NCBI RefSeq assembly: GCF_004965515.1
Contig: NZ_SSHH01000002.1
Location: 18,839-82,838, forward strand
DNA length: 64,000 nt
Reading direction: 5' to 3'
DNA from: Alteraurantiacibacter aquimixticola
Lineage (GTDB): Bacteria > Pseudomonadota > Alphaproteobacteria > Sphingomonadales > Sphingomonadaceae
The position numbers and the translations under genes were made by a program. A model generated the notes under the pieces. It was not told the DNA's origin. It saw only the letters and a list, made by a program, of their open reading frames with translations, and did no database searches. Positions 53,244-62,701 of the stretch are shown one piece after another (within the stretch, counting starts at the first letter, position 1; every line of letters begins with the position of its first letter).

Positions 53244-55864
53244 TCGCGCAAACGCTCGATCGCCTGCGCCAGTGCGACATAGAGCTTGCCGATGTCGGAC
53301 GAAAGAAGCGTCACCGCAATCGCATTGCCATCGCGGGTGGAAAGCACACTGCGCAGCATCGCCTCGAAGTCATGGATGTAGCGGTTGATCGCTTCGCGCA
53401 CTTCGGCATCCTCTTCATAGACACCAGTGACCAGACGTGCCTCGTGACCGTCGAGCAGGCGCACCGCACGCCGGGTGAAGATGCCGCGGTCGCCGCGCAA
53501 ATAGCTGGCCCAGGCGGTATCGGCCACTTCTGAATCGAAGGCCTTGGCAATGTCGATCGAGGCGGAGTTGAGGCTCTCGGTGATCAGCGCCATGCGGCGG
53601 CTGAAATCGTGATCGACCTTTTCCTCTGCCTGTTCACGCGCCTGCGCGACGCGCTGTTCGAGGTTGCGAGCAAGCTCGTTCACGCGCGAAAGCTGGTCAC
53701 GCATCTGCCGCGCAGTATCGCGGCCGCGCTCATTGGCAAGCGCGGTGGTTTCTTCCAGCTCGGCAATGGTGGCGAGGGCGCTTTCACGCAGCGCAGAGCC
53801 GATGGTCTCGCTGCTTTCCGCGCCAATCCGCCCGGCAATCTCATGGATCGCATCGAGCTGCCCGCTGCGAAAATTCTCCATCGCCTGCTGCGAGGCGCTC
53901 TCCAACTCCACGATCGCCGACTGCAACTCGCCACGCGCCTTCTCGGCAACATCCTGCGATTGGCTTGCAAGGGAGGAGAGACGCGCCTCCAGCTTCTCGA
54001 CCGTCTCCAGCGAGGCGACAGACGCTTCGCGCGAATTGTTGACATGCTCGGCCAGTACGCCGCCCTTGGCCTCAGCCTCGGCAATCGTGGCGGTGAGGCC
54101 CGCTGCACGGCTTTCGAATTCCTGCAAGCGGCGTTCGGCTGCCATGATGGCATTGGACAGCGCGCCCTCGGAGTGGTCGGAACTCGACCGGATGATCTCG
54201 AGGAGGCGCACGCTGTCATCGGTCAGGCGGTTCACGAAGGTCCCGCTTTCCTCGAGGATCGCGCGGCTCTGCGAAAGACGATCGGCCAAGAGGTCGGTCG
54301 CATCGCCCAGCTTCAGGCTTTCTTCGCGGCCCTGCTCGGCCAGGCGCGTCATCTCGCGATCGAATTCGGCAAGGCGCGACGAGAGCGCATCGCCGCGTTC
54401 AGCCATGGTGGCCATATGCGCGAGATGCTCTTCCTTGCGCTCCGATATGGAGATGTCGAACGAGGCGAGGCGTTCCTGCAGCGTCGCCAATGCCTGCTTC
54501 TCTGCTTCTTCCGCGGCCTCACGGCGCCGTCCGAATTCTTCTTCGAAGGCATCGGCGCTTTCGATGACCGACTGGTCGAGCTTCTGGCCGGCCTCGGACA
54601 GCGCTTCCATCCGCCTGCGGGCATTGGCGATCGCCGCCTCGTCGATACGGTTGATATCGGTGATGGCCTTTTCCATCCGCTCCTGCAGGGCTGAGATCGA
54701 GTTGGCCCAGCTTGCCGCCGTCTGTTCCTGCCCATCGCGCAGGTTTTCCAGCAGGCGCGCGCCTTCGCCGCGCAGATCCTCAAGGCGGCTGCGCAGTCCG
54801 GCCGCGACGCTTTCTTCGCGCGTGCGGTTTTCCTCCGCGACCGTCGTCAGCTCGTCGTTCAGCTCGCGGGCGCGGCGGCGGATCGCCGCCAGTGCATCGG
54901 TCTCGCGCGCTTCCAGCTCGAGACGGAATTCCTCGTTCTGGTTGCGCAGCAATGCGAAGCGATGTTCGGCCTGCTGTTCGATTTCGGACGAGCGCGCGAC
55001 AAGGCTGTCGAGAACTTCGGCTACCTTTGCCCGCAGCCCGTCGACCTTCTCGGCGCTGCTGTCGCCGAATTCGGTCAGCTTCGCGAAGCCGGACACCAGC
55101 TCGTTCAGCTGGCCCTGCGCGGTGTTGCCGGCGTTGCCGATCTGGTTGGTCACATCGCGAGCGGCGTTGGAGATCACCGGCAGCTGGTCGCGCAGCCGAT
55201 CCATATTGGAGAGCGCCGTGTCGCTGACCTCGCCAATATTGCTGACCTGTTGGCCATTGTCGCGGATCAGTTCCTGCAGACGGTCGGCATTGGCGGTCAG
55301 CCGCTCGGTCGCAATGCGTCCCAGCGCTTCCAGGTCGCGCGATTGCGAAGCGACGAAGTCGCGCGCAAGGCTGAGCTCGCGGTTCACTACCGAAAGGCGC
55401 CGCTCCAGCAGCGAAGATTCATTCGACAACATGCGGGCCGTCTGGCCGAAGCGGTGCGCCTCACGCACGCTGTTGCGCAGCGCCAGCAGCCAGAAGCCGA
55501 TGATGACAAGGATGGGCAGCGACCAGCTTCCGATCCAGTCGATCCATTGGGCGGTCGTCGCCCCCGCCAGCATCTCGACGCGATGGACCCAGGCGAAAAA
55601 GCCGGTCCAGCCCAGCATCGCCACTACGCCGAGGAATGGAACGATCCATCCCTTGCCGCTGGATGGCATTTCGTCTTCCCAGCTGTCCTCGAAGGCGGGA
55701 GCATCTTCGGTGTAGGCATCAGCAGGGGCTTCGATGGGCGCATCGTCGGCAGCGACATCATCGGCGGAGCTCTCCTCCACCTGCTCTTCCACCGCAGAGG
55801 TATCCACCTCCTCGCTGGCAAGTTGGTCCGCCTCGTAAGCGACAAGTCTTTTCCGTCCAGTCAT
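53240..55864 (-). CDS. Large membrane-anchored coiled-coil protein, TipN-like
   Basis: An 874-residue protein. The first ~70 residues are acidic and disordered, then two membrane helices (about 73-92 and 110-130) and some 600 residues of Glu/Ala/Arg/Leu-rich coiled coil. A conserved-looking globular end follows, containing RGIFTRRAVRLLDGHEARLV, INRYIHDFEAMLRSVL and SSDIGKLYVALAQAIERLR. Length, two N-terminal membrane helices and coiled coil match TipN, the cell-pole birth-scar marker of Caulobacter, which organises polarity and chromosome segregation. I infer a polarity scaffold; other coiled-coil membrane proteins cannot be ruled out. Confidence 0.65.
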   Translation of the reverse strand: MTGRKRLVAYEADQLASEEVDTSAVEEQVEESSADDVAADDAPIEAPADAYTEDAPAFEDSWEDEMPSSGKGWIVPFLGVVAMLGWTGFFAWVHRVEMLAGATTAQWIDWIGSWSLPILVIIGFWLLALRNSVREAHRFGQTARMLSNESSLLERRLSVVNRELSLARDFVASQSRDLEALGRIATERLTANADRLQELIRDNGQQVSNIGEVSDTALSNMDRLRDQLPVISNAARDVTNQIGNAGNTAQGQLNELVSGFAKLTEFGDSSAEKVDGLRAKVAEVLDSLVARSSEIEQQAEHRFALLRNQNEEFRLELEARETDALAAIRRRARELNDELTTVAEENRTREESVAAGLRSRLEDLRGEGARLLENLRDGQEQTAASWANSISALQERMEKAITDINRIDEAAIANARRRMEALSEAGQKLDQSVIESADAFEEEFGRRREAAEEAEKQALATLQERLASFDISISERKEEHLAHMATMAERGDALSSRLAEFDREMTRLAEQGREESLKLGDATDLLADRLSQSRAILEESGTFVNRLTDDSVRLLEIIRSSSDHSEGALSNAIMAAERRLQEFESRAAGLTATIAEAEAKGGVLAEHVNNSREASVASLETVEKLEARLSSLASQSQDVAEKARGELQSAIVELESASQQAMENFRSGQLDAIHEIAGRIGAESSETIGSALRESALATIAELEETTALANERGRDTARQMRDQLSRVNELARNLEQRVAQAREQAEEKVDHDFSRRMALITESLNSASIDIAKAFDSEVADTAWASYLRGDRGIFTRRAVRLLDGHEARLVTGVYEEDAEVREAINRYIHDFEAMLRSVLSTRDGNAIAVTLLSSDIGKLYVALAQAIERLRD

Positions 55865-55936
55865 CGCGTTACGATAACAGCAGCCGGACAGAGTTTAAAG
55901 CGGTCTTAACCATTTAGTGCCCATATATCCCGCACC

Positions 55937-56239
55937 ATGCTGGAAGATGGCGATTTCGAAGCGACCCTGGCCGCTGCTGCAGGGCAAGACGCGCAGTTGC
56001 GCGCGGAGCTTCTTGCCGGCTTCCTGGAGAGCATGAACAAGCAGATCGACCTGCTGCAGCGCGCCCGCTGCGACGGCAATTGGGAAGTGGCTGCCATGCG
56101 CCTTCGTGGGCTGGGAACGTCCTTCCATTCTCCGCAACTTACCTCGCTCTCGGAGCAAGCGCTGGATGGCGCGCCGGGCGATCCGTCGGTCCTGCGCAAG
56201 CTGCGCGCCTTCGCCGAAAGCCTAACCCACAGCGAATAA
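55937..56239 (+). CDS. HPt-domain-like protein lacking the phospho-histidine
   Basis: A 100-residue, all-helical protein whose pattern follows histidine phosphotransfer domains: LLAGFLESMNKQIDLLQRAR, then the segment AMRLRGLGTSFHSPQLTSLS. In active HPt proteins this segment reads AHxLKGxAxxxGxxxL; here the phospho-accepting His is Met54 and the Lys is Arg57. It therefore should not carry phosphate but may still bind a receiver or kinase. It is the first of four plus-strand genes ending with a histidine-kinase-like protein that also lacks its His, and it starts 72 bases from the divergent coiled-coil gene. Confidence 0.6.
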   Translation: MLEDGDFEATLAAAAGQDAQLRAELLAGFLESMNKQIDLLQRARCDGNWEVAAMRLRGLGTSFHSPQLTSLSEQALDGAPGDPSVLRKLRAFAESLTHSE

Positions 56240-56290
56240 GGGGCGAAACAGCCGCTTGGCAGGTTGCAGCGCGCAGCCTATTTTCCCCGG

Positions 56291-57472
56291 GTGAACTTGC
56301 AGACAACCCATCGCAGCACGCTCAGCGCGCTGGTTATTTCCCCAAAGCCCGCGGACGGAACCGGCCAGTCGCGGATTTTGGGGCGTTATGTCATTGAACG
56401 CCAGGTGGAGTTCGCCGCGGCCTGCGGAGCCGGTGCGATCGTGATCGAAGGGGGAGGGACGCCAGAGGCCATTGCCGCCAGGCTGCGTGCGGAGGAACTG
56501 GGCCTGACTGTGCGTGAGATTTCCGGACCGCACGGACTTGAGCGGGCGCTGAACGGTGCCGGGCACCTGCTCGTGTTAGGAGAAGGCGTGCTGCCCACTC
56601 AGGCCGCATGGACCGCAAGGGCTGGCGGAGAAGGCGAAATCATCACCTTCCCTGCAGGGGTGGGCGTCGATGCAGGTTTGGAGCGGATCGACCTCGACCG
56701 GGCCTGGGCAGGCGCATTGCTGATGCCTGCACAGCTGGCGCGCAGGCTCGACGACCTGCCCGAGGATAGCGAGACGGCATCGGCGCTGCTACGGATAGCC
56801 CTTCAGGCGAGGGTTTACGAAAAAAGACTGCATGAACAATTTCTTGCCGATGGAACCTGGCAAGTGGTACGAGATGGTTCTTCCGCCCGCAGGGTAGAGG
56901 AAGCCTGGCTGTCCCGCCACTCTCGCGCTCCGGCGCGATCACCTCTGTCGCGGCGCATCGCTGCTGGCATCCTGCGCCGGGTGGGTAGAACAGTTCTCGC
57001 CCGCCCGCGACTTATACCAGCCATTCTCGGCACCGGACTCGCGCTTGCGGCAGGCGGGCTGGCGGCCAGCTTCCAGGGGCTTGCAGCGGTCAGTTTTGCC
57101 GCGCTTGCCGGATCGGTCTTGCTGGTCGAGCTGTTCCTCGCCCTGCGCAAGCTCAAGCTCATCCCGCGGGAACCCAGTTTCCATTGGCGCAAATCGCTGT
57201 GGCTGCTGGATATTTTCATCCTCGCTTCGGCCATCATCGCTAGCGATGGATCGTGGATAGAGCGCGTTTTCCCGGCATTCGTCCTGCTCGCCGCCCTTCA
57301 CGCAACCACCGGTCCCAAACCAAGCTGGCGCGACCTGTTGCGCGATCGTATGTTGGCGACAGGGCTTGTCGCCCTGCTCGCCGCCGTTTCGACTTTACAG
57401 ACGGGTCTGATGCTGACGGCAGCGGCGCTGCTCCTCCTCAACCTGCCGTATTTCGCCAAGGCGAGAGACTAA
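56291..57472 (+). CDS. Nucleotidyltransferase-like protein with C-terminal membrane domain
   Basis: About 393 residues; GTG 56291 is my choice, with TTG 56264 also possible. The N-terminal ~190 residues alternate strands and helices (ALVISPKPADGTGQSRILGR, GAGAIVIEGGG, HLLVLGEGVLP) in the order of a nucleotidyltransferase fold, but a proper donor-binding motif is not certain. From about 235 there are four to five membrane helices. The plan recalls inositol-phosphate cytidylyltransferase/phospholipid synthase fusions, but the CDP-alcohol transferase signature (DGxxARxxxxxxxxGxxxD) is absent. I do not recognise the function. Confidence 0.5.
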   Translation: MNLQTTHRSTLSALVISPKPADGTGQSRILGRYVIERQVEFAAACGAGAIVIEGGGTPEAIAARLRAEELGLTVREISGPHGLERALNGAGHLLVLGEGVLPTQAAWTARAGGEGEIITFPAGVGVDAGLERIDLDRAWAGALLMPAQLARRLDDLPEDSETASALLRIALQARVYEKRLHEQFLADGTWQVVRDGSSARRVEEAWLSRHSRAPARSPLSRRIAAGILRRVGRTVLARPRLIPAILGTGLALAAGGLAASFQGLAAVSFAALAGSVLLVELFLALRKLKLIPREPSFHWRKSLWLLDIFILASAIIASDGSWIERVFPAFVLLAALHATTGPKPSWRDLLRDRMLATGLVALLAAVSTLQTGLMLTAAALLLLNLPYFAKARD

Positions 57473-57495
57473 CATGGATTTAACCCTATTCTCCT

Positions 57496-58464
57496 ATGGC
57501 CGGACGCATGATTGACGTGATCCCCGCGGACCAGGCGACGGCCTCCAGGACAGAGGAATTGCGGGCGCAGCTGGCAGCGGATGACACGGTGCTGGCCAGC
57601 ACGCCTGCGATCCTGCGCCATTTGCTCGCCAATCGCGACGAAGCGCTGTTCAGCGACGAGGTGATCGCGAGCGTGCGCGCGATGGTGACGCATCTGGCCT
57701 GGCAACTGCTGCTGGCCCGCGCGCAGGCAGACGACATAGCCGATCCGGATCATTTCGCGTGCCGCAAAGCAAGCGAACTTGCCGGTCTGCTGCTGCAGGA
57801 CGCAGGATTCCTCACCCATGCGCATGCTCTGGCACTGGAAGCACGGCTGACCGATCACCTGCAGCGTCGCAATGCCATCGACGCAGTCCTCCCGTCGCTG
57901 ATGCAGGAGCTGGTAGCCAGCAGCGATGCACAGGTAGCGACTGTGGCCATGCGCGCCATGGCGTCGCAAGCCCGCTTCATGCAGAGTTTCCGCCGGATGG
58001 AACTGCCGCTCGGCGAACTTCCCGGCGATCTGTTTCACAAGGCGCTGCTGACCATGCGATCGCATGCCGGGGACAATCGCGCGGCCGAGATCGCGGAGCG
58101 CCGCCTGCGCGATGGTTTCGATGAAAGCGGTGGCAGGATCGGGATTCTGGCGCGCCTGTTGAGTGCTCTTGGCGCCAAGGCAAATCGCGCGCTCTCCATC
58201 GATCATGCGGGTCTGGCGCTATTTGCCACCGCACTCGGCATGGCTTCGGGCCAGGACCGCAACCTTGCCATATTGGGCTTTGGCGGTAACCAGCATGCGC
58301 GGCTTGCCGTGTCGTTGCGCGCCACCGGCTTGAACCAGGCGCAGGTCGAAGCGCAATTCCTCTATTTCCACCCAGAGGCAAAGCTTCCCGAGGAGATTTC
58401 CGCCTTGAGCGCCGATGCAGCGGCGGCGCTGCTTTTCGGCGAATTTGCGGAGGGTGAACGCTGA
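57496..58464 (+). CDS. Helical protein of unknown function in the HPt/kinase-like cluster
   Basis: A 322-residue soluble, almost entirely helical protein, with no signal peptide and no membrane segment. It is rich in Ala, Leu, Arg and Met. The repeated helix pairs (ILRHLLANRDEALFSDEV, LMQELVASSDAQVATVAM) look like a HEAT-like or DUF2336-like arrangement, which I cannot confirm. Start ATG 57496 or ATG 57508. The kinase-like gene begins 3 bases after its stop, so the two are co-expressed. A role as a scaffold or partner of the kinase-like protein is inference only. Confidence 0.55.
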   Translation: MAGRMIDVIPADQATASRTEELRAQLAADDTVLASTPAILRHLLANRDEALFSDEVIASVRAMVTHLAWQLLLARAQADDIADPDHFACRKASELAGLLLQDAGFLTHAHALALEARLTDHLQRRNAIDAVLPSLMQELVASSDAQVATVAMRAMASQARFMQSFRRMELPLGELPGDLFHKALLTMRSHAGDNRAAEIAERRLRDGFDESGGRIGILARLLSALGAKANRALSIDHAGLALFATALGMASGQDRNLAILGFGGNQHARLAVSLRATGLNQAQVEAQFLYFHPEAKLPEEISALSADAAAALLFGEFAEGER

Positions 58465-58467
58465 CCG

Positions 58468-59850
58468 ATGGCGGGCCAGGCTCCCTTTGCCGCGATCGCA
58501 CAGACCGATGCGCGCAACTGGCTGGTAGCGGCAGACGAGCCGCTTGCCGGTCTGCAGCTGCGCAATGGCGGCGAATTGCCGGGAGCCATCGTTACCCCGC
58601 AACTGCTCGAACTCGTGACCAAGGCGCGCAACTATGGGTTCAAGCTGTCCCGCGCGATAAGCGCGCGCGACGGGGAGGAGCTTGTCTCCGCCTGGGTCGA
58701 GGTCGAACCGCAGGGCAATGGCGAGGGTTGCCGCATCACCGTGTCCGACTGGCAGAGCGTGCCTGTTCCGGAGGAGGATGCACAGCAGGAACGCGCCCGG
58801 CAGGTCGCCTATGCCCGCCAGTTTGCGGAGCTGAGCGCGCGTCTGGGCCCCGAACAGCAGCTGCTGACGGTCGATTGCGACGCGGCGGACCTCTCGGGCC
58901 AGGTAGAGGCGATGCGTGAGGGGATCGGGAAGGCGTGGACCGATTTCGTCGAGCTCGATGGCACCGGGCATCACCAGCCCGTGCATTGGCGCCTGCTCGA
59001 CGGTGCGACCATGCGCCTCCCCGGATCGGACAGGCATTGGCAAGCGCTGATCGTTCCCCTGGGCCGTGGCAGCGCGGGAAGCGGCGGCTTCGAACTCTAC
59101 CTGATGGCGGACCGGCCGCTACCGGATGCGGTGCAACCCTCGAACGCAAGGCAAAAGCCCGAGGAACCGCGCCGGCCCGGCCTCGGCCGCGAGATCGCCC
59201 CGGTCCTGCGCCAGCCTGTCTCTCGCATCATTGCCAATGCCGAGACCATTCGCACTCAGCTCGCGGGCCCGCTGGCGGAGGAATATGCCAACTACGCCGC
59301 CGACATCGCCACGGCAGGCGAACACCTGCTGGCGCTGATCGACGATCTGACCACGCTCGAAATGGTCGAGGATGAGGACTTCGCGCCCGCACCCGATCAG
59401 ATCGACCTGTCCGATGTCGCCCGCCGCGCCGTCGGCATCCTTGGCGTAAGGGCGCAGGAGCGCGGGATCGCAGTGTCCGCGCCCGCACTCGATCAGCAGG
59501 CTCCGGCCATTGGCGAGTTCCGGCGCGTGCTCCAGATCCTGCTCAACCTGCTCGGTAATGCCATTCGCTATGCTCCGGAGGGCTCCGCCGTGCGGTTGCA
59601 GGTTGGAACAGCGCGAGGCCGCGCGTGCATCACTGTCACGGATGAGGGCGAGGGCCTGTCCGAAGAGGAACAGGAACGCGCCTTTGCCAAGTTCGAACGG
59701 CTCGGCCGCAGTGGCGATGGCGGGTCAGGCCTCGGCCTCTACATTTCGCGCCGCCTCGCCGAAGCGATGGGTGGGTCCCTGACGGTCGAGAGCGCGAAGG
59801 GCGAGGGTGCCCGATTCACGCTCGACCTGCCGGCCGATCCCGAGGCCTGA
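58468..59850 (+). CDS. Histidine-kinase-like protein with degenerate H-box
   Basis: A 460-residue soluble protein. The N-terminal ~230 residues contain weak PAS-like segments. The dimerisation helix region aligns well to HisKA (EEYANYAADIATAGEHLLAL IDDL), but where kinases have S-H-E-L-R-T-P-L this protein has A-P-V-L-R-Q-P-V at 244-251, so the phosphorylated His is Pro245. The ATP-binding domain looks intact: N-box LLNLLGNAIRYAP (Asn364), G1 VTDEGEGLS (Asp392), G2 GGSGLGLYISRRL. It may be a pseudokinase that binds ATP, comparable in principle to DivL of Caulobacter. No response regulator is encoded nearby. Confidence 0.75.
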   Translation: MAGQAPFAAIAQTDARNWLVAADEPLAGLQLRNGGELPGAIVTPQLLELVTKARNYGFKLSRAISARDGEELVSAWVEVEPQGNGEGCRITVSDWQSVPVPEEDAQQERARQVAYARQFAELSARLGPEQQLLTVDCDAADLSGQVEAMREGIGKAWTDFVELDGTGHHQPVHWRLLDGATMRLPGSDRHWQALIVPLGRGSAGSGGFELYLMADRPLPDAVQPSNARQKPEEPRRPGLGREIAPVLRQPVSRIIANAETIRTQLAGPLAEEYANYAADIATAGEHLLALIDDLTTLEMVEDEDFAPAPDQIDLSDVARRAVGILGVRAQERGIAVSAPALDQQAPAIGEFRRVLQILLNLLGNAIRYAPEGSAVRLQVGTARGRACITVTDEGEGLSEEEQERAFAKFERLGRSGDGGSGLGLYISRRLAEAMGGSLTVESAKGEGARFTLDLPADPEA

Positions 59851-59856
59851 TACGAA

Positions 59857-59883
59857 AAAGGCCCCCGCATCGCGGAGGCCTTT
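59857..59883. terminator. Terminator between the kinase-like gene and gltA
   Basis: A 12-bp stem with one mismatch (AAAGGCCCCCGC, loop ATC, GCGGAGGCCTTT) just after the stop of the kinase-like gene. On the minus strand it is followed by TTTTT at 59859-59855, giving a good terminator for gltA, whose stop is at 59906. On the plus strand only TTT follows, so termination there is weaker. Confidence 0.75.
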
Positions 59884-59905
59884 CCCAATTCAACGATACG
59901 CCGGA

Positions 59906-61192
59906 TCAGCGCTGGCCGATCGGCACGTAATCGCGCTGCGTCGGCCCGGTATAAAGCTGGCGCGGGCGACCAATGACCTGGCCGGGATCGGAGATCATCT
60001 CGTTCCATTGCGCCACCCAGCCCACGGTGCGGGCGAGGGCGAAAAGCGCTGTGAACATCGTTGTCGGGAAGCCGATCGCCGAAAGGATCGCGCCTGAATA
60101 GAAATCCACGTTCGGGAACAGCTTCTTCTCTTTGAAATAGTCGTCGTTCAGCGCCATTTCCTCGAGCTGCAGGGCCGTCTCGAACACCGGGTCGGTGACG
60201 TTCAGCGCCTCGAACACCTCGCGCACGGTCTTCTGCATCACCGTCGCGCGCGGGTCGTAATTCTTGTAGACGCGGTGGCCGAAGCCCATCAGGCGGAACG
60301 GGTCGCTCTTGTCCTTCGCACGCTCGATATAATGCGGGATGCGATCGGGCGTACCGATCTCGCGCAGCATGTTGAGGCAGGCCTCGTTCGCGCCGCCATG
60401 CGCCGGGCCCCACAGGCAGGCAATGCCGGCAGCGATACAGGCGAACGGGTTCGCGCCCGACGAACCGGCAAGGCGCACGGTGGAGGTCGAGGCGTTCTGC
60501 TCATGATCGGCATGGAGGATGAAGATGCGGTCCATCGCGCGTTCGACGGCGGGGTGGATCTCATATTCCTCGGCCGGGACGCCGAAGGTCATGCGCAGGA
60601 AATTGCCGGTGTAGCTCAGCGAGTTATCCGGATACATGAAGGGCTGACCGACCGCGTATTTGTAGGCCATCGCCGCAATGGTCGGCATCTTCGCGATAAG
60701 GCGATGGCTGGAAATGCGCCGGTGATCCGGATCGGAAATGTCGGTGCTATCATGATAGAAGGCCGACAGCGCGCCGACCACGCCGCACATCACCGCCATC
60801 GGGTGCGCATCGCGACGGAAGCCGCGGTAGAGCACCGACAGCTGCTCATGCAGCATGGTGTGATAAGTGATGGTATTGGTGAAGTCGTCCAGCTCCGCCT
60901 GATCCGGCAATTCGCCGTTCAGCAGCAAGTAGGAGACTTCCATGAAGCTGGAATGTTCCGCCAGCTGCCCGATCGGATAGCCGCGGTGAAGGAGCACACC
61001 TTCATCGCCGTCGATATAGGTCAGCGAGCTTTCGCAGGAAGCGGTGGACTTGTAGCCAGGATCGAAAGTGAAGGCCCCTGTCTGGCCATACAGCTTGCGG
61101 ATGTCGATGACATCCGGGCCGGTGCTGCCTTCCAGCACCGGAAAATCGTAGCTTTCGCCACCAACAGTGAGTTGCGCCTTCTTGTCCGCCAA
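59906..61192 (-). CDS. gltA: Citrate synthase
   Basis: A 428-residue type-II (hexameric) citrate synthase that condenses oxaloacetate and acetyl-CoA. Catalytic and binding motifs: [30 protein letters not shown], and [17 protein letters not shown] with the catalytic His; the catalytic Asp is in the later PNVDFYSG segment. Length is normal. It is transcribed after gltX on the same strand, with 44 bases between them. Confidence 0.97.
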   Translation of the reverse strand: MADKKAQLTVGGESYDFPVLEGSTGPDVIDIRKLYGQTGAFTFDPGYKSTASCESSLTYIDGDEGVLLHRGYPIGQLAEHSSFMEVSYLLLNGELPDQAELDDFTNTITYHTMLHEQLSVLYRGFRRDAHPMAVMCGVVGALSAFYHDSTDISDPDHRRISSHRLIAKMPTIAAMAYKYAVGQPFMYPDNSLSYTGNFLRMTFGVPAEEYEIHPAVERAMDRIFILHADHEQNASTSTVRLAGSSGANPFACIAAGIACLWGPAHGGANEACLNMLREIGTPDRIPHYIERAKDKSDPFRLMGFGHRVYKNYDPRATVMQKTVREVFEALNVTDPVFETALQLEEMALNDDYFKEKKLFPNVDFYSGAILSAIGFPTTMFTALFALARTVGWVAQWNEMISDPGQVIGRPRQLYTGPTQRDYVPIGQR

Positions 61193-61236
61193 ATCCCGTC
61201 TCCTTGCGAATCTGCGTGTGTGTGTTCCGTGCCCTG

Positions 61237-62673
61237 TCAGGAAGCGGCCTGCGCGTCGATCCGCGCAAGACTTTCCTCTCGGCCCAGAAGAACCAATACG
61301 TCGAAAATACCCGGCGAGGTGGTTTGCCCCGTGAGTGCCGCGCGAAGCGGCTGTGCGAGTTTGCCGAGCCCCAGCTCCAGCTCCTCTGCATAGGCCTTCA
61401 GATTGGCCTCCAATGCCTCAATTGTCCAGTCCGATTCCGCCTGCAGGCGCGCCGAAATCTGTGCCAGATGTGACCGTGCCTCATCATCGAGCAAAGCAGC
61501 TGCCTTCTCGGTCATCTCCAGCGGGCGCTTCTTGAACAGGAAGGCCGCACCATCTGCCAGTTCGTTCATGTCGCGAGCGCGCGTCTTCAGCACCGGCATC
61601 GCCTCGGTCAGTATGGTGACATCGGCTTCCGGCCCAATCTTCTCAGCCACAAGGGCGGCAAGCCGTCCGTCGTCCGCCGCGCGAAGGTAATTGCCGTTCA
61701 TGTTGAGCAGCTTCTTCATGTCGAAACGGCTCGGCCCCTTGTTCACGCCGGAAAGGTCGAACAGCTCGATCGCTTCCTCACGCGTAAATTCCTCCTTGTC
61801 GCCATGGCCCCAGCCCAGGCGCAGCAGGTAGTTGAACAGGGTTTCGGGCAAGATTCCCAACTCGTCGCGATAGGCATCAACACCTAGCGCGCCGTGCCGC
61901 TTGGACAGCTTGGCACCGTCATTGCCGTGGATCAGCGGGACGTGGGCATAGACCGGCTCTTCCCAGCCATCCTCGACGCCCTGCATGGCCTTGATCACCT
62001 GCAGCTGGCGAAAGGCGTTGTTGAGGTGATCGTCACCACGAATGATGTGGGTGCAGCCCATATCCATGTCGTCGACCACCACAGCGAGCATATAGGTGGG
62101 CGTGCCGTCGGCGCGCAGCAGGATGAAATCGTCGATCTCAGCATTCTTCACAGCGACGCGGCCCTGGACAGCATCCTCGATCACCGTTTCGCCGCTCGTC
62201 TCGCTCTTGATGCGAACCGTGAAGGGCGCGCCTTCGGGAGCTTCGGACGGATCGCGATCGCGCCAGCGGCCGTCATAGCGCATCGGCTGCTTGTTCGCGC
62301 GCTGCTGCTCGCGCATCTCGGCCAGTTCTTCGGTGGTGGCGAAGCACTTGTAGGCACGGCCTGCCTCAAGCAGCTTCATCGCCACTTCGGCATGGCGATC
62401 GGCGCGCTGGGACTGGAACACCGTTTCGCCATCGAAATCGAGGCCGAGCCAGTCGAGCCCGTCGAGAATCACGTCGATCGCTTCCTGCGTGCTGCGCTGC
62501 TTGTCCGTATCCTCGATCCTCAGCAGCGCCTTGCCGCCGTGATGGCGGGCATAGAGCCAGGAAAACAGGCCCGTGCGAGCATTGCCGATGTGGAGAAAAC
62601 CCGTGGGCGAAGGGGCAAAGCGCGTGACAACCGGGCGATCCGCTCCAGTTCCAGTGCCGCTATTGCTTGCCAT
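61237..62673 (-). CDS. gltX: Glutamate--tRNA ligase
   Basis: A 478-residue class-I aminoacyl-tRNA synthetase. HIGH-type motif in [19 protein letters not shown], the KMSKS-type motif in [19 protein letters not shown], and a C-terminal anticodon-binding helical domain. ATG 62673 is 28 bases from the divergent comEC start. Whether it is discriminating or also charges tRNA-Gln cannot be judged by eye. Confidence 0.97.
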   Translation of the reverse strand: MASNSGTGTGADRPVVTRFAPSPTGFLHIGNARTGLFSWLYARHHGGKALLRIEDTDKQRSTQEAIDVILDGLDWLGLDFDGETVFQSQRADRHAEVAMKLLEAGRAYKCFATTEELAEMREQQRANKQPMRYDGRWRDRDPSEAPEGAPFTVRIKSETSGETVIEDAVQGRVAVKNAEIDDFILLRADGTPTYMLAVVVDDMDMGCTHIIRGDDHLNNAFRQLQVIKAMQGVEDGWEEPVYAHVPLIHGNDGAKLSKRHGALGVDAYRDELGILPETLFNYLLRLGWGHGDKEEFTREEAIELFDLSGVNKGPSRFDMKKLLNMNGNYLRAADDGRLAALVAEKIGPEADVTILTEAMPVLKTRARDMNELADGAAFLFKKRPLEMTEKAAALLDDEARSHLAQISARLQAESDWTIEALEANLKAYAEELELGLGKLAQPLRAALTGQTTSPGIFDVLVLLGREESLARIDAQAAS

Positions 62674-62701
62674 AATAATCCAATTCCTGTCCTATCCCGT
62701 G

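Noticed and set aside
53664..55715. 683-codon Ser/Arg-rich frame opposite the coiled-coil gene
   Set aside because: The minus-strand frame has membrane helices, coiled coil and a plausible start; the plus frame is a low-complexity shadow.
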